From Bacillus timonensis (GTDB lineage: Bacteria; Bacillota; Bacilli; Bacillales; Bacillaceae_L): 33,049 nucleotides of DNA. The notes below the pieces were generated by a model. It did no database searches, was not told the origin of the DNA, and worked only from the letters and a program-made list of their open reading frames with translations. Position 1 is the stretch's first letter; every line of letters starts with the position of its first letter. This document shows, piece after piece, positions 7,369 to 15,461 of this stretch. Position numbers and translations under genes: made by a program. The DNA lies in the NCBI RefSeq assembly GCF_004799755.1, contig NZ_SLUB01000052.1, forward strand, positions 1 through 33,049. Reading direction: 5' to 3'.

Positions 7369-8538
7369 ATGTATATAACAAATCTGACTATATATTCCGA
7401 AGATGGTATCCTTGAAAAAGGTTTTATTGAAATGGATGGAGAAAAGATTAAGAGGGTTGGCCCCATGGCTGATTTCCAAGCAAGCGATAAAGACGAGGTC
7501 ATTACCTTTGATGATTCGTATTCACTCATTCCAGGCATGATTGATTTACATATACACGGGGCTGGCGGTGCCGATGTGATGGACGCAACCCCAGATGCAT
7601 TAGAAACAATGACAAATCTGCTACCAAAGGAAGGTACGACAAGCTTTCTTGCGACTACAATGACAAAGACAAAAGACGATATTGAAGCCGCAATTGCAAA
7701 TATTGCTGATTTTATGCCAAATCAAGATCTTGGGGCTGCAGAAATTTTAGGTGCACATTTAGAAGGGCCGTTTTTATCCCCGAAAAGAGCAGGAGCACAG
7801 CATCCTGATAATATCATTAACCCAGATGTAGAGCTGTTTAAAAAATGGCAATCCTTATCAGGTGACAACATTCGCCTTGTGACATTAGCACCAGAAGAAC
7901 CAGGAGGACTTGAGTTAACGTCCTATTTGAAAAACACAGGAGTTGTTGCCTCTATTGGGCACTCAGATGCGGTGTATGATGAAGTTGAAGCGGCGATAGA
8001 GGCTGGGGTTACCCATGCTACACATTTATTTAATGGCATGCGTGGCATTCATCATCGGGAGCCAGGTGTAGCAGGTGCTGTACTTTTACACGATGAAGTT
8101 AAATGCGAAATGATTGTCGATGGTATTCATATCGCTCCTAAAATGGTGAAGTTTGCTTATAAGAATAAAGGGAGTGAAGGTTCCATTCTTGTAACCGACG
8201 CAATGCGAGCTAAATGTCTTGGTGCAGGAATGTATGACTTAGGTGGTCAAGAAGTAATTGTAAATGAGGAAAGAGCGGTATTAAAAGATGGAACCTTGGC
8301 GGGAAGTATTTTAAAATTAAATGATGCAGTTCGAAACATGATGAAATTCGCTGATTGCTCTCTTCAGGACATAACCGTCATGACAGCTGTTAACCCAGCA
8401 AAGCAAATCAATGTCTTTGACCGAAAAGGAAGCATTAAGGCTGGTAAAGACGCAGATATTGTCATAGTAAATGAACAATTAGAGGTGATCATGACATTTT
8501 GTCGTGGTAAACTTGCGTATTCAAAGAGGGAGGGATAA
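7369..8538 (+). CDS. nagA: N-acetylglucosamine-6-phosphate deacetylase
   Basis: Removes acetate from GlcNAc-6-P to give GlcN-6-P, after uptake by NagE. The 389-residue protein is an amidohydrolase-fold enzyme of usual length (B. subtilis NagA about 396). The metal motif is DLHIHGAGG with His61 and His63. Further signatures are GAHLEGPF, GHSDA, THLFNGM and the catalytic aspartate region VTDAMRA. AAGGAG lies about 10 nt before ATG 7369. The stop codon overlaps the first base of nagB, so the two are translationally coupled. Confidence 0.95.
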   Translation: MYITNLTIYSEDGILEKGFIEMDGEKIKRVGPMADFQASDKDEVITFDDSYSLIPGMIDLHIHGAGGADVMDATPDALETMTNLLPKEGTTSFLATTMTKTKDDIEAAIANIADFMPNQDLGAAEILGAHLEGPFLSPKRAGAQHPDNIINPDVELFKKWQSLSGDNIRLVTLAPEEPGGLELTSYLKNTGVVASIGHSDAVYDEVEAAIEAGVTHATHLFNGMRGIHHREPGVAGAVLLHDEVKCEMIVDGIHIAPKMVKFAYKNKGSEGSILVTDAMRAKCLGAGMYDLGGQEVIVNEERAVLKDGTLAGSILKLNDAVRNMMKFADCSLQDITVMTAVNPAKQINVFDRKGSIKAGKDADIVIVNEQLEVIMTFCRGKLAYSKREG

Positions 8539-9335
8539 TGATGAAGGTTGTAGCAGTAAGGAATTTTGAAGAAATGAGCCAATTGGCAGCAGCTATGATT
8601 TCACATCAAGTAAAAGAAAAACCAAACTCGGTACTAGGTCTTGCGACTGGTGGTACGGTAGTGGGAACATATAAGGAGTTAATTAAGGACCACGAGCAAA
8701 ATAAGACGTCCTATGAAAACATTCATACCGTTAATCTGGATGAATATTTAGGGATCGATAGGAACCATCCAAATAGTTATTATCATTTCATGATGGAAAA
8801 CCTTTTTTCACATATCAATATTAATCAAGAAAATACCCATATTCCAAACGGGTTGGCAACTAATTATGAAGAGGAAAGCCAAAAGTATGAACAGGTCATT
8901 TCGGATTTAGGTGGAGTCGACCTTCAATTACTAGGTATTGGCGTAAATGGACATATTGGCTTTAACGAGCCTGGTACACCTTTCGATTCTGCAACTCATG
9001 TGGTCGAGCTCGAAGAATCAACAAGACAAGCGAATAAACGTTTTTTCAATAGCATCGAAGAAGTTCCAACACATGCGGTTACAATGGGGATTGCTACCAT
9101 TATGAAAAGTAACAAAATCCTATTGCTTGTATCAGGAAAAACAAAGGCTGAGATCCTTGAAAAAGTAATCAATGAGGGCATCACTGAAACGATTCCGGCT
9201 ACTGTATTAAAGAATCATCCTGACGTTACGATTATTGCAGATGAAGAGGCACTTTCATTAGTGGATGATGAAAAAAAGAGGGAATTTGACCGTGATAAAG
9301 AAGAGTTCACCCGTACCTATTTACTTTCAAATTGA
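8538..9335 (+). CDS. nagB: Glucosamine-6-phosphate deaminase
   Basis: Converts GlcN-6-P to fructose-6-P and ammonia, feeding glycolysis. The 265-residue product has the family motifs GLATGGTVVGTY, VNLDEYLG (active-site aspartates) and GIGVNGHIGFNEPGT. It is about 20 residues longer at the C terminus than B. subtilis NagB. That tail is encoded in the stretch that also holds the start region of nagR in another frame. GAGGGAGGG precedes two adjacent ATG codons (8538 and 8541), and either could be used. The start overlaps the nagA stop by one base. Confidence 0.94.
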   Translation: MMKVVAVRNFEEMSQLAAAMISHQVKEKPNSVLGLATGGTVVGTYKELIKDHEQNKTSYENIHTVNLDEYLGIDRNHPNSYYHFMMENLFSHININQENTHIPNGLATNYEEESQKYEQVISDLGGVDLQLLGIGVNGHIGFNEPGTPFDSATHVVELEESTRQANKRFFNSIEEVPTHAVTMGIATIMKSNKILLLVSGKTKAEILEKVINEGITETIPATVLKNHPDVTIIADEEALSLVDDEKKREFDRDKEEFTRTYLLSN

Positions 9336-10014
9336 ACAGCGAATTCGCGAAAAAATTGAAAAAAAAGAGCTGAATCCAGGTGAGATGATCCCTTCTGAAA
9401 GAGAATTTGCCGAAAAGTTTCAAATTAGTCGAATGACCGTCAGACAGGCCATCAATAATCTCGTCAATGAAGGTTATTTACAACGGGTACGAGGAAAAGG
9501 GACTTTTGTGACTGTCAAAAAATTCGAAAAGAATACCCAGAGATTAACAAGCTTCTCAGAGGACATGCGCTCAAGAGGACTCGAACCAGGTACAGAGGTT
9601 CTTAGCTTTTGCAGTATAGAAGCAGACTCTTTAATCGCCTCACAACTTATGATAGACAAAGGAGCCGAGGTTTACCAAATTGAACGATTGCGACTTGCGG
9701 ACCAGCAGCCGATTGCCTTTGAAGTTTTTTATATGTCACAAAACCTTGTGCCGGGTCTAACCAGGGAAGTCGCTGAACATTCCATATTTAAATATGTCGA
9801 GGAAATGGGACTACATATTGTGTCTGGAGTTCAGGAACTGGAAGCAACAACTGCCCACAAACGCGAGGCTTCTGCGTTAGGGATCAAGGTAGGAGCGCCC
9901 GTCCTGTATATCCAACAAATTTCTTACCTTGAGGACCAGCAACCCCTTGAGTTTGTTAAATCCTATTACCGAGCCGACAGATATAAATATAAGGTAGAAA
10001 TGATTCGAACATAA
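9292..10014 (+). CDS. nagR: GntR/HutC-family GlcNAc repressor NagR
   Basis: DNA-binding repressor of GlcNAc genes, released by GlcN-6-P or GlcNAc-6-P in homologues. About 240 residues: an N-terminal winged helix (about 5-70, with PSEREFAEKFQISRMTVRQAI and the GKGTFV wing) and a C-terminal UTRA effector domain (about 90-235). The likely start is GTG 9292, with AGAGGG about 10 nt upstream and a protein beginning VIKKSSPVPIYFQI, like B. subtilis NagR. An ATG at 9265 is an alternative. Either start lies inside nagB (overlap 44 nt or more). Its operators are at 5576-5591 and 7301-7316, giving autoregulation through the nagA transcript. Confidence 0.92.
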   Translation: MIKKSSPVPIYFQIEQRIREKIEKKELNPGEMIPSEREFAEKFQISRMTVRQAINNLVNEGYLQRVRGKGTFVTVKKFEKNTQRLTSFSEDMRSRGLEPGTEVLSFCSIEADSLIASQLMIDKGAEVYQIERLRLADQQPIAFEVFYMSQNLVPGLTREVAEHSIFKYVEEMGLHIVSGVQELEATTAHKREASALGIKVGAPVLYIQQISYLEDQQPLEFVKSYYRADRYKYKVEMIRT

Positions 10015-10028
10015 TAGGAGGTTTCATC

Positions 10029-10946
10029 ATGAAACGACTTTTAGATTGTACAGCCTCAGATTTCAGAAAAATGAACGGACAAGATCTCAAACAATCCATT
10101 AAGGCTTCAGAGGGAAGGGTTATTTTATCCGAAGTAATTGGTTCCTTTCAGCCTATCTATCCGGCCGTAACAAATGCGGAAATGGCGTCAGCATTTGGTG
10201 CCGATCTCTTGATTTTTAATTATTTTGATGTGTTTTCGCCTTTTGTTGAAGGCTATGAAGCCGGAGAAGGTGAATCTATTGTTGAAAAGCTAAAAGAGCT
10301 TACCGGCAGACCAATTGGCTTAAATTTAGAACCTGTTGACCCAAACGCACAGCAGCTTGAAAAATTAAGTCAACTTCCCAAAGGACGTTTGGCGACAGAA
10401 GAATCTCTACGTGAAGCGAAAAAACTAGGCTTTGATTTTGTTTGTTTAACTGGAAACCCGAAAACGGGTGTTACAAATAATGAAATTGTCGTCGCGATTA
10501 AGAAGGCACGTGAAGTATTCGGTAGTGAAGGTCTTATTATTGCGGGAAAAATGCATGGTGCGGGAGTTGCCAATGAATCTGGAAGTGGAATCATTTCCGA
10601 TACAGCACTAGAAAGCTTTGTGGATGCAGGGGCAGATGTGATTTTAATGCCTGCACCTGGAACCGTTCCGGGAATCACGCTTGAAGCAACGGAAAAAAAT
10701 GTCCGTTTTGTTCATTCCAAAGGGGCTTTGGTGATGCTAACAATTGGTACAAGCCAAGAAGGTGCCGATGAAGCAACCATTCGGCAAATTGCGTTAACAA
10801 GTAAAATGGCAGGTGCCGACATCTATCATATTGGGGATGCTGGTTTTCATGGCATCGCAATCCCTGAAAACATTATGACGTATTCAATCGCGATTCGTGG
10901 AAAACGCCATACATATGTACGAATGGCAGCATCCGTCAATCGATAA
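10029..10946 (+). CDS. TIM-barrel protein of unknown function (PEP mutase-like, DUF7916 type)
   Basis: A 305-residue soluble protein forming the last gene of the nagA-nagB-nagR unit, 14 bp after nagR, with TAGGAGG before ATG 10029. The alternating strand/helix pattern and segments such as GRPIGLNLEPVDP, GFDFVCLTGNPKTGVTN, LIIAGKMHGAG and ADVILMPAPGTVPGI suggest a beta/alpha barrel related to phosphoenolpyruvate phosphonomutase-like proteins. I recall homologues beside sugar PTS genes annotated only as DUF7916. Conserved acids and the HGAG and GDAGFHG loops could form a phosphate or metal site, but no reaction can be assigned. Operon position points to amino-sugar metabolism. Confidence 0.6.
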   Translation: MKRLLDCTASDFRKMNGQDLKQSIKASEGRVILSEVIGSFQPIYPAVTNAEMASAFGADLLIFNYFDVFSPFVEGYEAGEGESIVEKLKELTGRPIGLNLEPVDPNAQQLEKLSQLPKGRLATEESLREAKKLGFDFVCLTGNPKTGVTNNEIVVAIKKAREVFGSEGLIIAGKMHGAGVANESGSGIISDTALESFVDAGADVILMPAPGTVPGITLEATEKNVRFVHSKGALVMLTIGTSQEGADEATIRQIALTSKMAGADIYHIGDAGFHGIAIPENIMTYSIAIRGKRHTYVRMAASVNR

Positions 10947-10948
10947 AA

Positions 10949-10983
10949 GGAGATGAGGTATTGGACCTCATCTCCTATTTTTA
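10949..10983. terminator. Terminator of the nag operon
   Basis: GGAGATGAGGT (10949-10959) pairs perfectly with ACCTCATCTCC (10965-10975), followed by TATTTTTA. It overlaps the end of the convergent VanZ-like gene and may serve both strands. Confidence 0.85.
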
Positions 10984-11405
10984 CGTCGCCTAAAGAGCCT
11001 CAATAAAATAAAGCCAATCACAGCCCCTACTGTATTCAAAATAATATCATCCACATCAAAGCTTCCTAGTTTGCTAAAAAGCTGAAGAATTTCAAGAGAA
11101 AAAATGCCTATGATAAAAGCAAAAAGAAATAAAAAGAAATTTGAAAGCTTTGGGAAGAGAATCGGAAGCACAATCCCAAATGGTACAAAAACGCCAATAT
11201 TTCCTGCGATATTAATGATCCAGATGTGAAAAGGAAAATGATCATAATACGTAAAATAATTTTTAATCGTAGAAAAAGGCATTAGGTTATACCGGAATTC
11301 TCCGCCCTTTGTCCGGAAATATGCAAAAAACATCCAATAGATAAGAAATAGTGAATAAGTGATAAACACCGTACCAGCAAAAAAACGTTTTAAAGCCTGC
11401 CCCAA
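10968..11405 (-). CDS. VanZ-like family membrane protein
   Basis: A 145-residue membrane protein with about four hydrophobic segments. VanZ-family hallmarks are visible: NIAGNIGVFVPFG in the middle and SLEILQLFSKLGSFDVDDIILNT near the C terminus. The founding VanZ confers low-level teicoplanin resistance, but most chromosomal members have no known role. The protein ends in a basic RRRKNRR tail. The start is TTG 11405, with GGAG about 11 nt upstream on the minus strand, a weak site. It is a single gene, convergent with the nag operon. Confidence 0.85.
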   Translation of the reverse strand: MGQALKRFFAGTVFITYSLFLIYWMFFAYFRTKGGEFRYNLMPFSTIKNYFTYYDHFPFHIWIINIAGNIGVFVPFGIVLPILFPKLSNFFLFLFAFIIGIFSLEILQLFSKLGSFDVDDIILNTVGAVIGFILLRLFRRRKNRR

Positions 11406-11482
11406 TTTTTTGAATTCTCCAATCCCTATAACATTTTTCTAGTCTACTCTACCGCAAATAGGAGGCATTGTCACATGAGATT

Positions 11483-11511
11483 TTTCGTTTCCTCCATATA
11501 TCGATTATAAT
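11483..11511 (+). promoter_or_regulatory. Rhodanese gene promoter
   Basis: A perfect TATAAT lies at 11506-11511. The -35 at 17 bp spacing is only TTTCGT (11483-11488), so assignment is moderate. Confidence 0.45.
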
Positions 11512-11547
11512 AGGGAAATAACGTGTGTGAAAAGGGATGTTGAAAAA

Positions 11548-11946
11548 ATGGATACAATTACGTGGTTACAAATTGGATTAGGGGTTATCTTTGTTATTTT
11601 AATTTACGATTCCTTTCGTCCTGTAAAAAACCTCGAACACTTATCGGAAGCAGATTTTAAAGAGAAAATGAAAAAGCCAAAAGAGATTACGCTTATCGAT
11701 GTGCGTAACCCTTATGAATACCAAACAAACCATATTAAAGGGGCCGTTAATTTTCCGTTATCTAAAATTAAACGAAACAAGGTAGAAATCCCCACAGATA
11801 AGGACATTATCTTATATTGTCAAACAGGGATACGAAGCAAACAGGCTGCAAAAGTGTTAAGAAGAAGGCATAAGGATTTACCACTATCCCACTTGAAGGG
11901 TGGCCTCTATAGTCTAAAAACACAGGTTACGCCTGGACAAAAGTAA
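11548..11946 (+). CDS. Membrane-anchored rhodanese-domain protein
   Basis: A 132-residue protein: one N-terminal membrane helix (about residues 3-22) followed by a cytoplasmic rhodanese domain (about 32-130). The active-site loop is CQTGIRS with the persulfide-forming Cys91, and the DVRNPYEYQTNHIKGAVNFP motif is intact. Such proteins transfer or carry sulfane sulfur. This one resembles the B. subtilis YqhL type. ATG 11548 has AAAGGG about 10 nt upstream; a GTG at 11527 has no site. Monocistronic, with a terminator whose right arm overlaps the next promoter. Confidence 0.88.
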   Translation: MDTITWLQIGLGVIFVILIYDSFRPVKNLEHLSEADFKEKMKKPKEITLIDVRNPYEYQTNHIKGAVNFPLSKIKRNKVEIPTDKDIILYCQTGIRSKQAAKVLRRRHKDLPLSHLKGGLYSLKTQVTPGQK

Positions 11947-11958
11947 AAGTAAAATAAA

Positions 11959-12006
11959 CAAACCGTACAGAAAAAACCAACACGTTTGACTGTACGGTTT
12001 GTTTTA
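11959..12006 (+). terminator. Rhodanese terminator overlapping the merR promoter
   Basis: CAAACCGTACAG (11959-11970) and CTGTACGGTTTG (11990-12001) form a perfect 12-bp stem followed by TTTTAC. The right arm lies inside the next promoter. Confidence 0.85.
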
Positions 12007-12014
12007 CATATAAT
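11986..12014 (+). promoter_or_regulatory. Strong promoter for the MerR regulator
   Basis: TTGACT (11986-11991) and TATAAT (12009-12014) with an ideal 17-bp spacer. The -35 and most of the spacer lie in the right arm of the preceding terminator. Confidence 0.85.
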
Positions 12015-12049
12015 AGAAGAATAGAAGTCTGATAGAAGGGGTGATGTCG

Positions 12050-12468
12050 TTGGGAAGTTATACCGTATTGGAGAATTAGCAAAAGAAGCAAATGTATCAA
12101 AGCGTACAATCGATTATTACACACAGCTGGGTATTTTAACTCCTGAACGATCTGACTCAAACTATCGGTTCTATAGTGATGAGGCTGTAGAAACTCTTCA
12201 TCTCGTGGCACAGTATAAGGAGTTAAACATCCCTTTACTTGAAATCAAGGAAAAGGTAGAGCTTTTCCACACAAGTCGTGTGGAGCAAGAAAAGGTCTTG
12301 AAGTACACACAGGCTCTTTCGAAACGAATGGAGTATTTAGAAACAGAACTAAAAGAAATGAAGCCCATGCTTGATTCTCTCTCAGAAGAGCAACAAAAAT
12401 CTGTATTGAGTAAGATGTCCACACAAAGCGTGACACTCGCAAAATTACTCATGGTTCTGTTCACGTGA
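12050..12468 (+). pseudogene. MerR-family regulator with apparent frameshift near its start
   Basis: From 12061 the frame reads YRIGELAKEANVSKRTIDYY, then TQLGILTPERSDSNYRFY. This is a complete MerR helix-turn-helix and wing, followed by a coiled-coil dimerisation helix to 12468 (about 139 residues in all). No ATG, GTG or TTG lies in this frame between the upstream stop (12022) and GTG 12205. The expected start is TTG 12050, with AAGGGG about 8 nt upstream. It would give the usual MGKLYRIGELA only if GGAAG were GGAAAG, so one A appears to be missing. As written, TTG 12050 stops after nine codons. Promoter and binding site are intact, so this is a recent mutation or a sequence error. Confidence 0.65.
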
Positions 12469-12580
12469 ATGTAAACTATGAAACTTACAGAATAAAAATT
12501 CATTCTTAAAGAATAAAAAATCATTGTCATAAATACTTTGTATAAACAACATTTATGTAATACGAAAAACTTACCTATTT

Positions 12581-12624
12581 AGGAGGTGTAATCCTTACTC
12601 GCCTCTCGCGTGTAAGGAAACTAT
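12581..12624 (+). promoter_or_regulatory. Hairpin leader with two Shine-Dalgarno candidates before the CNNM gene
   Basis: AGGAGGTG at 12581-12588 is 36 nt before the start, too far to act directly. CCTTAC (12593-12598) pairs with GTAAGG (12612-12617). That stem hides the nearer Shine-Dalgarno AAGGA (12614-12618), which is well spaced for TTG 12625. GTGTAA start-stop pairs occur at 12586 and 12610. A translational control element is possible but not established. Confidence 0.35.
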
Positions 12625-13968
12625 TTGGAGATATTTAATTTGGTCATGGTTGCAATTTTGATTGCGTTAACTGCCTTTTTTGTGGCATCGGAGTTTGCGA
12701 TTGTAAAGATAAGAAGTACTCGGATCGATCAACTCGTACAAGAAGGGAACAGGAGCGCAATTGCTGCTAAGACTGTCATCTCAAACCTGGATGAATACCT
12801 GTCTGCATGTCAGTTAGGTATTACAGTAACAGCTTTAGGACTTGGTTTTCTTGGAGAAACAACAGTGGAGGCTATACTTCATCCAATATTCGGTATGTTA
12901 AACATACCAACTTCATTTTCAAGTGTATTATCAATTGCTTTAGCGTTCCTGATCATTACGTTTCTACATGTAGTAGTCGGGGAGCTTGCACCAAAAACAA
13001 TCGCAATTCAAAAAGCAGAAAGAATTACCCTATTCTTTGCTAGACCATTAATCTTTTTCTATAGATTGATGTATCCATTCATTTGGGTATTGAACGGTTC
13101 TGCGCGCTTGTTAACTGGAATATTCGGCTTTAAGCGAATTTCAGAACACGACATTGCCCATACAGAAGAAGAATTGCGTCTGATTTTATCTGAAAGCTTT
13201 AAAAGTGGTGAAATTAACCAGTCTGAATATAAATATGTAAATAACATCTTTGAATTTGATGATCGTGTGGCAAAGGAAGTCATGGTACCTCGTACTGAAA
13301 TTATTGCCCTTGATAAGGAAAAATCAGTTCAAGAGATTTTAGAGATTATGACAAGTGAGAAGTATACGCGTTACCCAGTCGTTGATGGCGATAAGGACCA
13401 TATTATCGGTCTGGTTAACCTAAAGGAACTGCTTACGGATGTGGTAACAGGCAAGGGTGCAAATGGAAAAACAATTGAGGATTATACGAGACCCATTATT
13501 CATGTGATTGAATCAATCCCTATCCAGGAATTATTAGCAAAAATGCAAAGAGAACGCGTCCACATGGCGATCTTAATTGATGAATATGGTGGTACCTCAG
13601 GATTGGTGACGGTTGAGGATATAATTGAAGAAATCGTTGGGGAAATCCGCGATGAATTTGATACAGATGAAAAACCGGCCATCCAAAAAATTAACGATAC
13701 GACTACCATCTTAGATGGGAAGGTTTTAATCGGGGAAGTCAACGACTTATTCGGTTTGAAAATTGATGATACAGATGTGGATACGATTAGTGGCTGGATT
13801 TTAACAGAACAAATTGACATCCACCCTGGTGATAAAGTTCCATATGGAGACTATGAATTTAGAATCATTGAAATGGACGGTCACCATATCAAATCACTTG
13901 AAATCAAAAAAATCATCCAACAAGAACATATCTACACCATTGGCCAAAGCGCCAGTGCACTAGAATAA
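12625..13968 (+). CDS. CNNM/CBS-domain transporter (HlyC/CorC family)
   Basis: A 447-residue membrane protein. An N-terminal CNNM (DUF21) domain with four hydrophobic segments spans about residues 1-195, starting FNLVMVAILIALTAFFVASE. A pair of CBS domains lies at about 215-335 (VMVPRTEIIALD, YTRYPVVDGD, MAILIDEYGGTSGLVTVEDIIEEIVGEI), and a CorC/HlyC domain at about 350-435. Relatives in Bacillus (YrkA, YugS, YhdP/MpfA) include a magnesium exporter; the old name haemolysin is misleading. The start is TTG 12625, which aligns with homologues beginning M-D/E-I-x-N-L. Substrate is uncertain, with Mg2+ likely by family. Confidence 0.9.
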   Translation: MEIFNLVMVAILIALTAFFVASEFAIVKIRSTRIDQLVQEGNRSAIAAKTVISNLDEYLSACQLGITVTALGLGFLGETTVEAILHPIFGMLNIPTSFSSVLSIALAFLIITFLHVVVGELAPKTIAIQKAERITLFFARPLIFFYRLMYPFIWVLNGSARLLTGIFGFKRISEHDIAHTEEELRLILSESFKSGEINQSEYKYVNNIFEFDDRVAKEVMVPRTEIIALDKEKSVQEILEIMTSEKYTRYPVVDGDKDHIIGLVNLKELLTDVVTGKGANGKTIEDYTRPIIHVIESIPIQELLAKMQRERVHMAILIDEYGGTSGLVTVEDIIEEIVGEIRDEFDTDEKPAIQKINDTTTILDGKVLIGEVNDLFGLKIDDTDVDTISGWILTEQIDIHPGDKVPYGDYEFRIIEMDGHHIKSLEIKKIIQQEHIYTIGQSASALE

Positions 13969-13976
13969 TCATAGAA

Positions 13977-14009
13977 AAGCCTTGACGGTTCCACCGTTGA
14001 GGCTTTTTT
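13977..14009 (+). terminator. Terminator of the CNNM gene
   Basis: AAGCCTTGACGG (13977-13988) and CCGTTGAGGCTT (13994-14005) pair with one G-T, followed by a T-run to 14009. Confidence 0.85.
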
Positions 14010-14028
14010 GGTGACTAAAAAATTGGTA

Positions 14029-14141
14029 ACGCGCAATTGTTGCTGTTTAAAGCGCAATTATTTAAAATAAGACGCAATTCGCCCCTAGGAACGCGCAATT
14101 ATCTTAAATAACGCGCAATTATGGATTGTTAAAACGCAATT
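14029..14141. repeat. Six GCAATT repeats phased at 20-21 bp
   Basis: GCAATT, mostly within ACGCGCAATT or ACGCAATT, occurs at 14033, 14054, 14074, 14095, 14115 and 14136. Spacings are 21, 20, 21, 20 and 21 bp, about two helical turns, while the bases between differ. The stretch lies between the CNNM terminator and the ddl promoter and contains no gene. Confidence 0.9.
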
Positions 14142-14232
14142 ACCTGTTTTAGTTTAGACATACTACCATTTCTACTTGGAAAATTAGCTACAAGCCTAGA
14201 CAGACACTTTTCTAGACATATGTAATAAATTA

Positions 14233-14260
14233 TAGAAATGTTATGTATTTGTTATATAAT
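14233..14260 (+). promoter_or_regulatory. ddl promoter
   Basis: TATAAT at 14255-14260 with a weak TAGAAA -35 at 14233-14238 (16-bp spacer), about 55 bp before ddl. The rest of the 345-bp gap holds the phased repeat and AT-rich sequence with several TAGACA words. Confidence 0.5.
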
Positions 14261-14314
14261 ATAGACGCGTTAATGTTAAAATAAAGGGTATATTGATTTT
14301 TTAGGAGGAAGCTT

Positions 14315-15400
14315 ATGAAAGTCAAACTAGGCTTGCTATACGGAGGGAAATCAGCTGAGCATAAGGTTTCCTTACAAACCGCATTAGCTGTAATCAAAGC
14401 GTTAGATCACTCAAAATATGATATTCATCCCATTTATATAACGGAAGAAGGCGAATGGATTCGCGGAAGCCAATTAACTGGCCCTGTCGATGACGTAAAG
14501 AAACTAATTCTAAAAGAAGCCGGAACTCCAATGTCACCTGTTTCTTTAAATGCTGAGCTTTTCCCAGCACAAAAAGCCAATCAAGATGAAACCATTGATG
14601 TGGTGTTTCCATTATTACATGGACCAAACGGTGAGGATGGAACCGTTCAAGGACTGCTTGAGCTAGTAAACATTCCGTATGTCGGGAACGGTGTACTTGC
14701 TTCGTCTGCAGGTATGGATAAAGTTATTATGAAAAATATCTTCGGCCAAGCCGGGCTACTTCAAGCAAAATATGTTTCCTATATTCGAAGTGAATGGAAG
14801 AAAAAGCCGGAAGAAGCTTATTCGAAGGTTGAAGAAGAAATAGGATATCCCTGCTTTGTAAAGCCTGCTAACCTTGGTTCAAGTGTTGGTATTAGCAAAG
14901 CGACAAACCGTGAAAGTCTTGAAAAAGCGTTCGAGGAAGCATTTGTGTTTGACCGAAAAATCATCATTGAAGAGGCAATTATTGGTCGTGAAATCGAAAT
15001 TGGAGTCCTTGGAAATGACGATCCAAGCTGTTCAGTTGTTGGTGAAATCGTACCGAAGAAGGACTTCTATGATTATAAAGCAAAATATGAAGATGGTGAT
15101 ACAGCACTTATAATTCCGGCCGATATTACAGATGAAGAATACGAAGCCGTCAAAACAGAGGCGATTAAGGCATTCAAAGCCCTTGATTGCTCAGGATTGG
15201 TAAGAGCCGATTTCTTCTTAACAAAAGAGGGAAAAGTCATCATTAATGAAGTTAACACAATGCCTGGATTTACACCATTTAGTATGTTCCCGTTACTATG
15301 GCAAGAGGCGGGAGTGAGCTATCCAGAGCTTATTGAAAAATTAGTAGAACTTGCAATCGAGCGTCACACTGAAAAACAGACGATCAAATACACGATTTAA
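14315..15400 (+). CDS. ddl: D-alanine--D-alanine ligase
   Basis: Joins two D-alanines with ATP to make the dipeptide that MurF attaches to UDP-MurNAc-tripeptide. The 361-residue protein has an ATP-grasp fold. Signatures include [11 protein letters not shown] at the N terminus, [33 protein letters not shown] and the C-terminal [15 protein letters not shown] metal and substrate loop. Length is close to B. subtilis Ddl (354). AGGAGG lies about 6 nt before ATG 14315. It is followed by murF in the same order as in B. subtilis, with a weak terminator between. Confidence 0.96.
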   Translation: MKVKLGLLYGGKSAEHKVSLQTALAVIKALDHSKYDIHPIYITEEGEWIRGSQLTGPVDDVKKLILKEAGTPMSPVSLNAELFPAQKANQDETIDVVFPLLHGPNGEDGTVQGLLELVNIPYVGNGVLASSAGMDKVIMKNIFGQAGLLQAKYVSYIRSEWKKKPEEAYSKVEEEIGYPCFVKPANLGSSVGISKATNRESLEKAFEEAFVFDRKIIIEEAIIGREIEIGVLGNDDPSCSVVGEIVPKKDFYDYKAKYEDGDTALIIPADITDEEYEAVKTEAIKAFKALDCSGLVRADFFLTKEGKVIINEVNTMPGFTPFSMFPLLWQEAGVSYPELIEKLVELAIERHTEKQTIKYTI

Positions 15401-15408
15401 ACAACTAG

Positions 15409-15443
15409 AAACACTATTCTTTCATCTGAATAGTGTTTCTTTA
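15409..15443 (+). terminator. Hairpin between ddl and murF
   Basis: AACACTATTC (15410-15419) and GAATAGTGTT (15428-15437) form a perfect stem, then TCTTTAT. The short T-tract and absence of a clear murF promoter suggest partial read-through. Confidence 0.65.
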
Positions 15444-15461
15444 TGAAAAGGGGAGTACCTC

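Noticed and set aside
14029-14141. Possible CRISPR-like or replication iteron array
   Set aside because: Repeats are too short for CRISPR. No replication initiator gene or AT-rich unwinding region with DnaA boxes is nearby, so an origin cannot be claimed.
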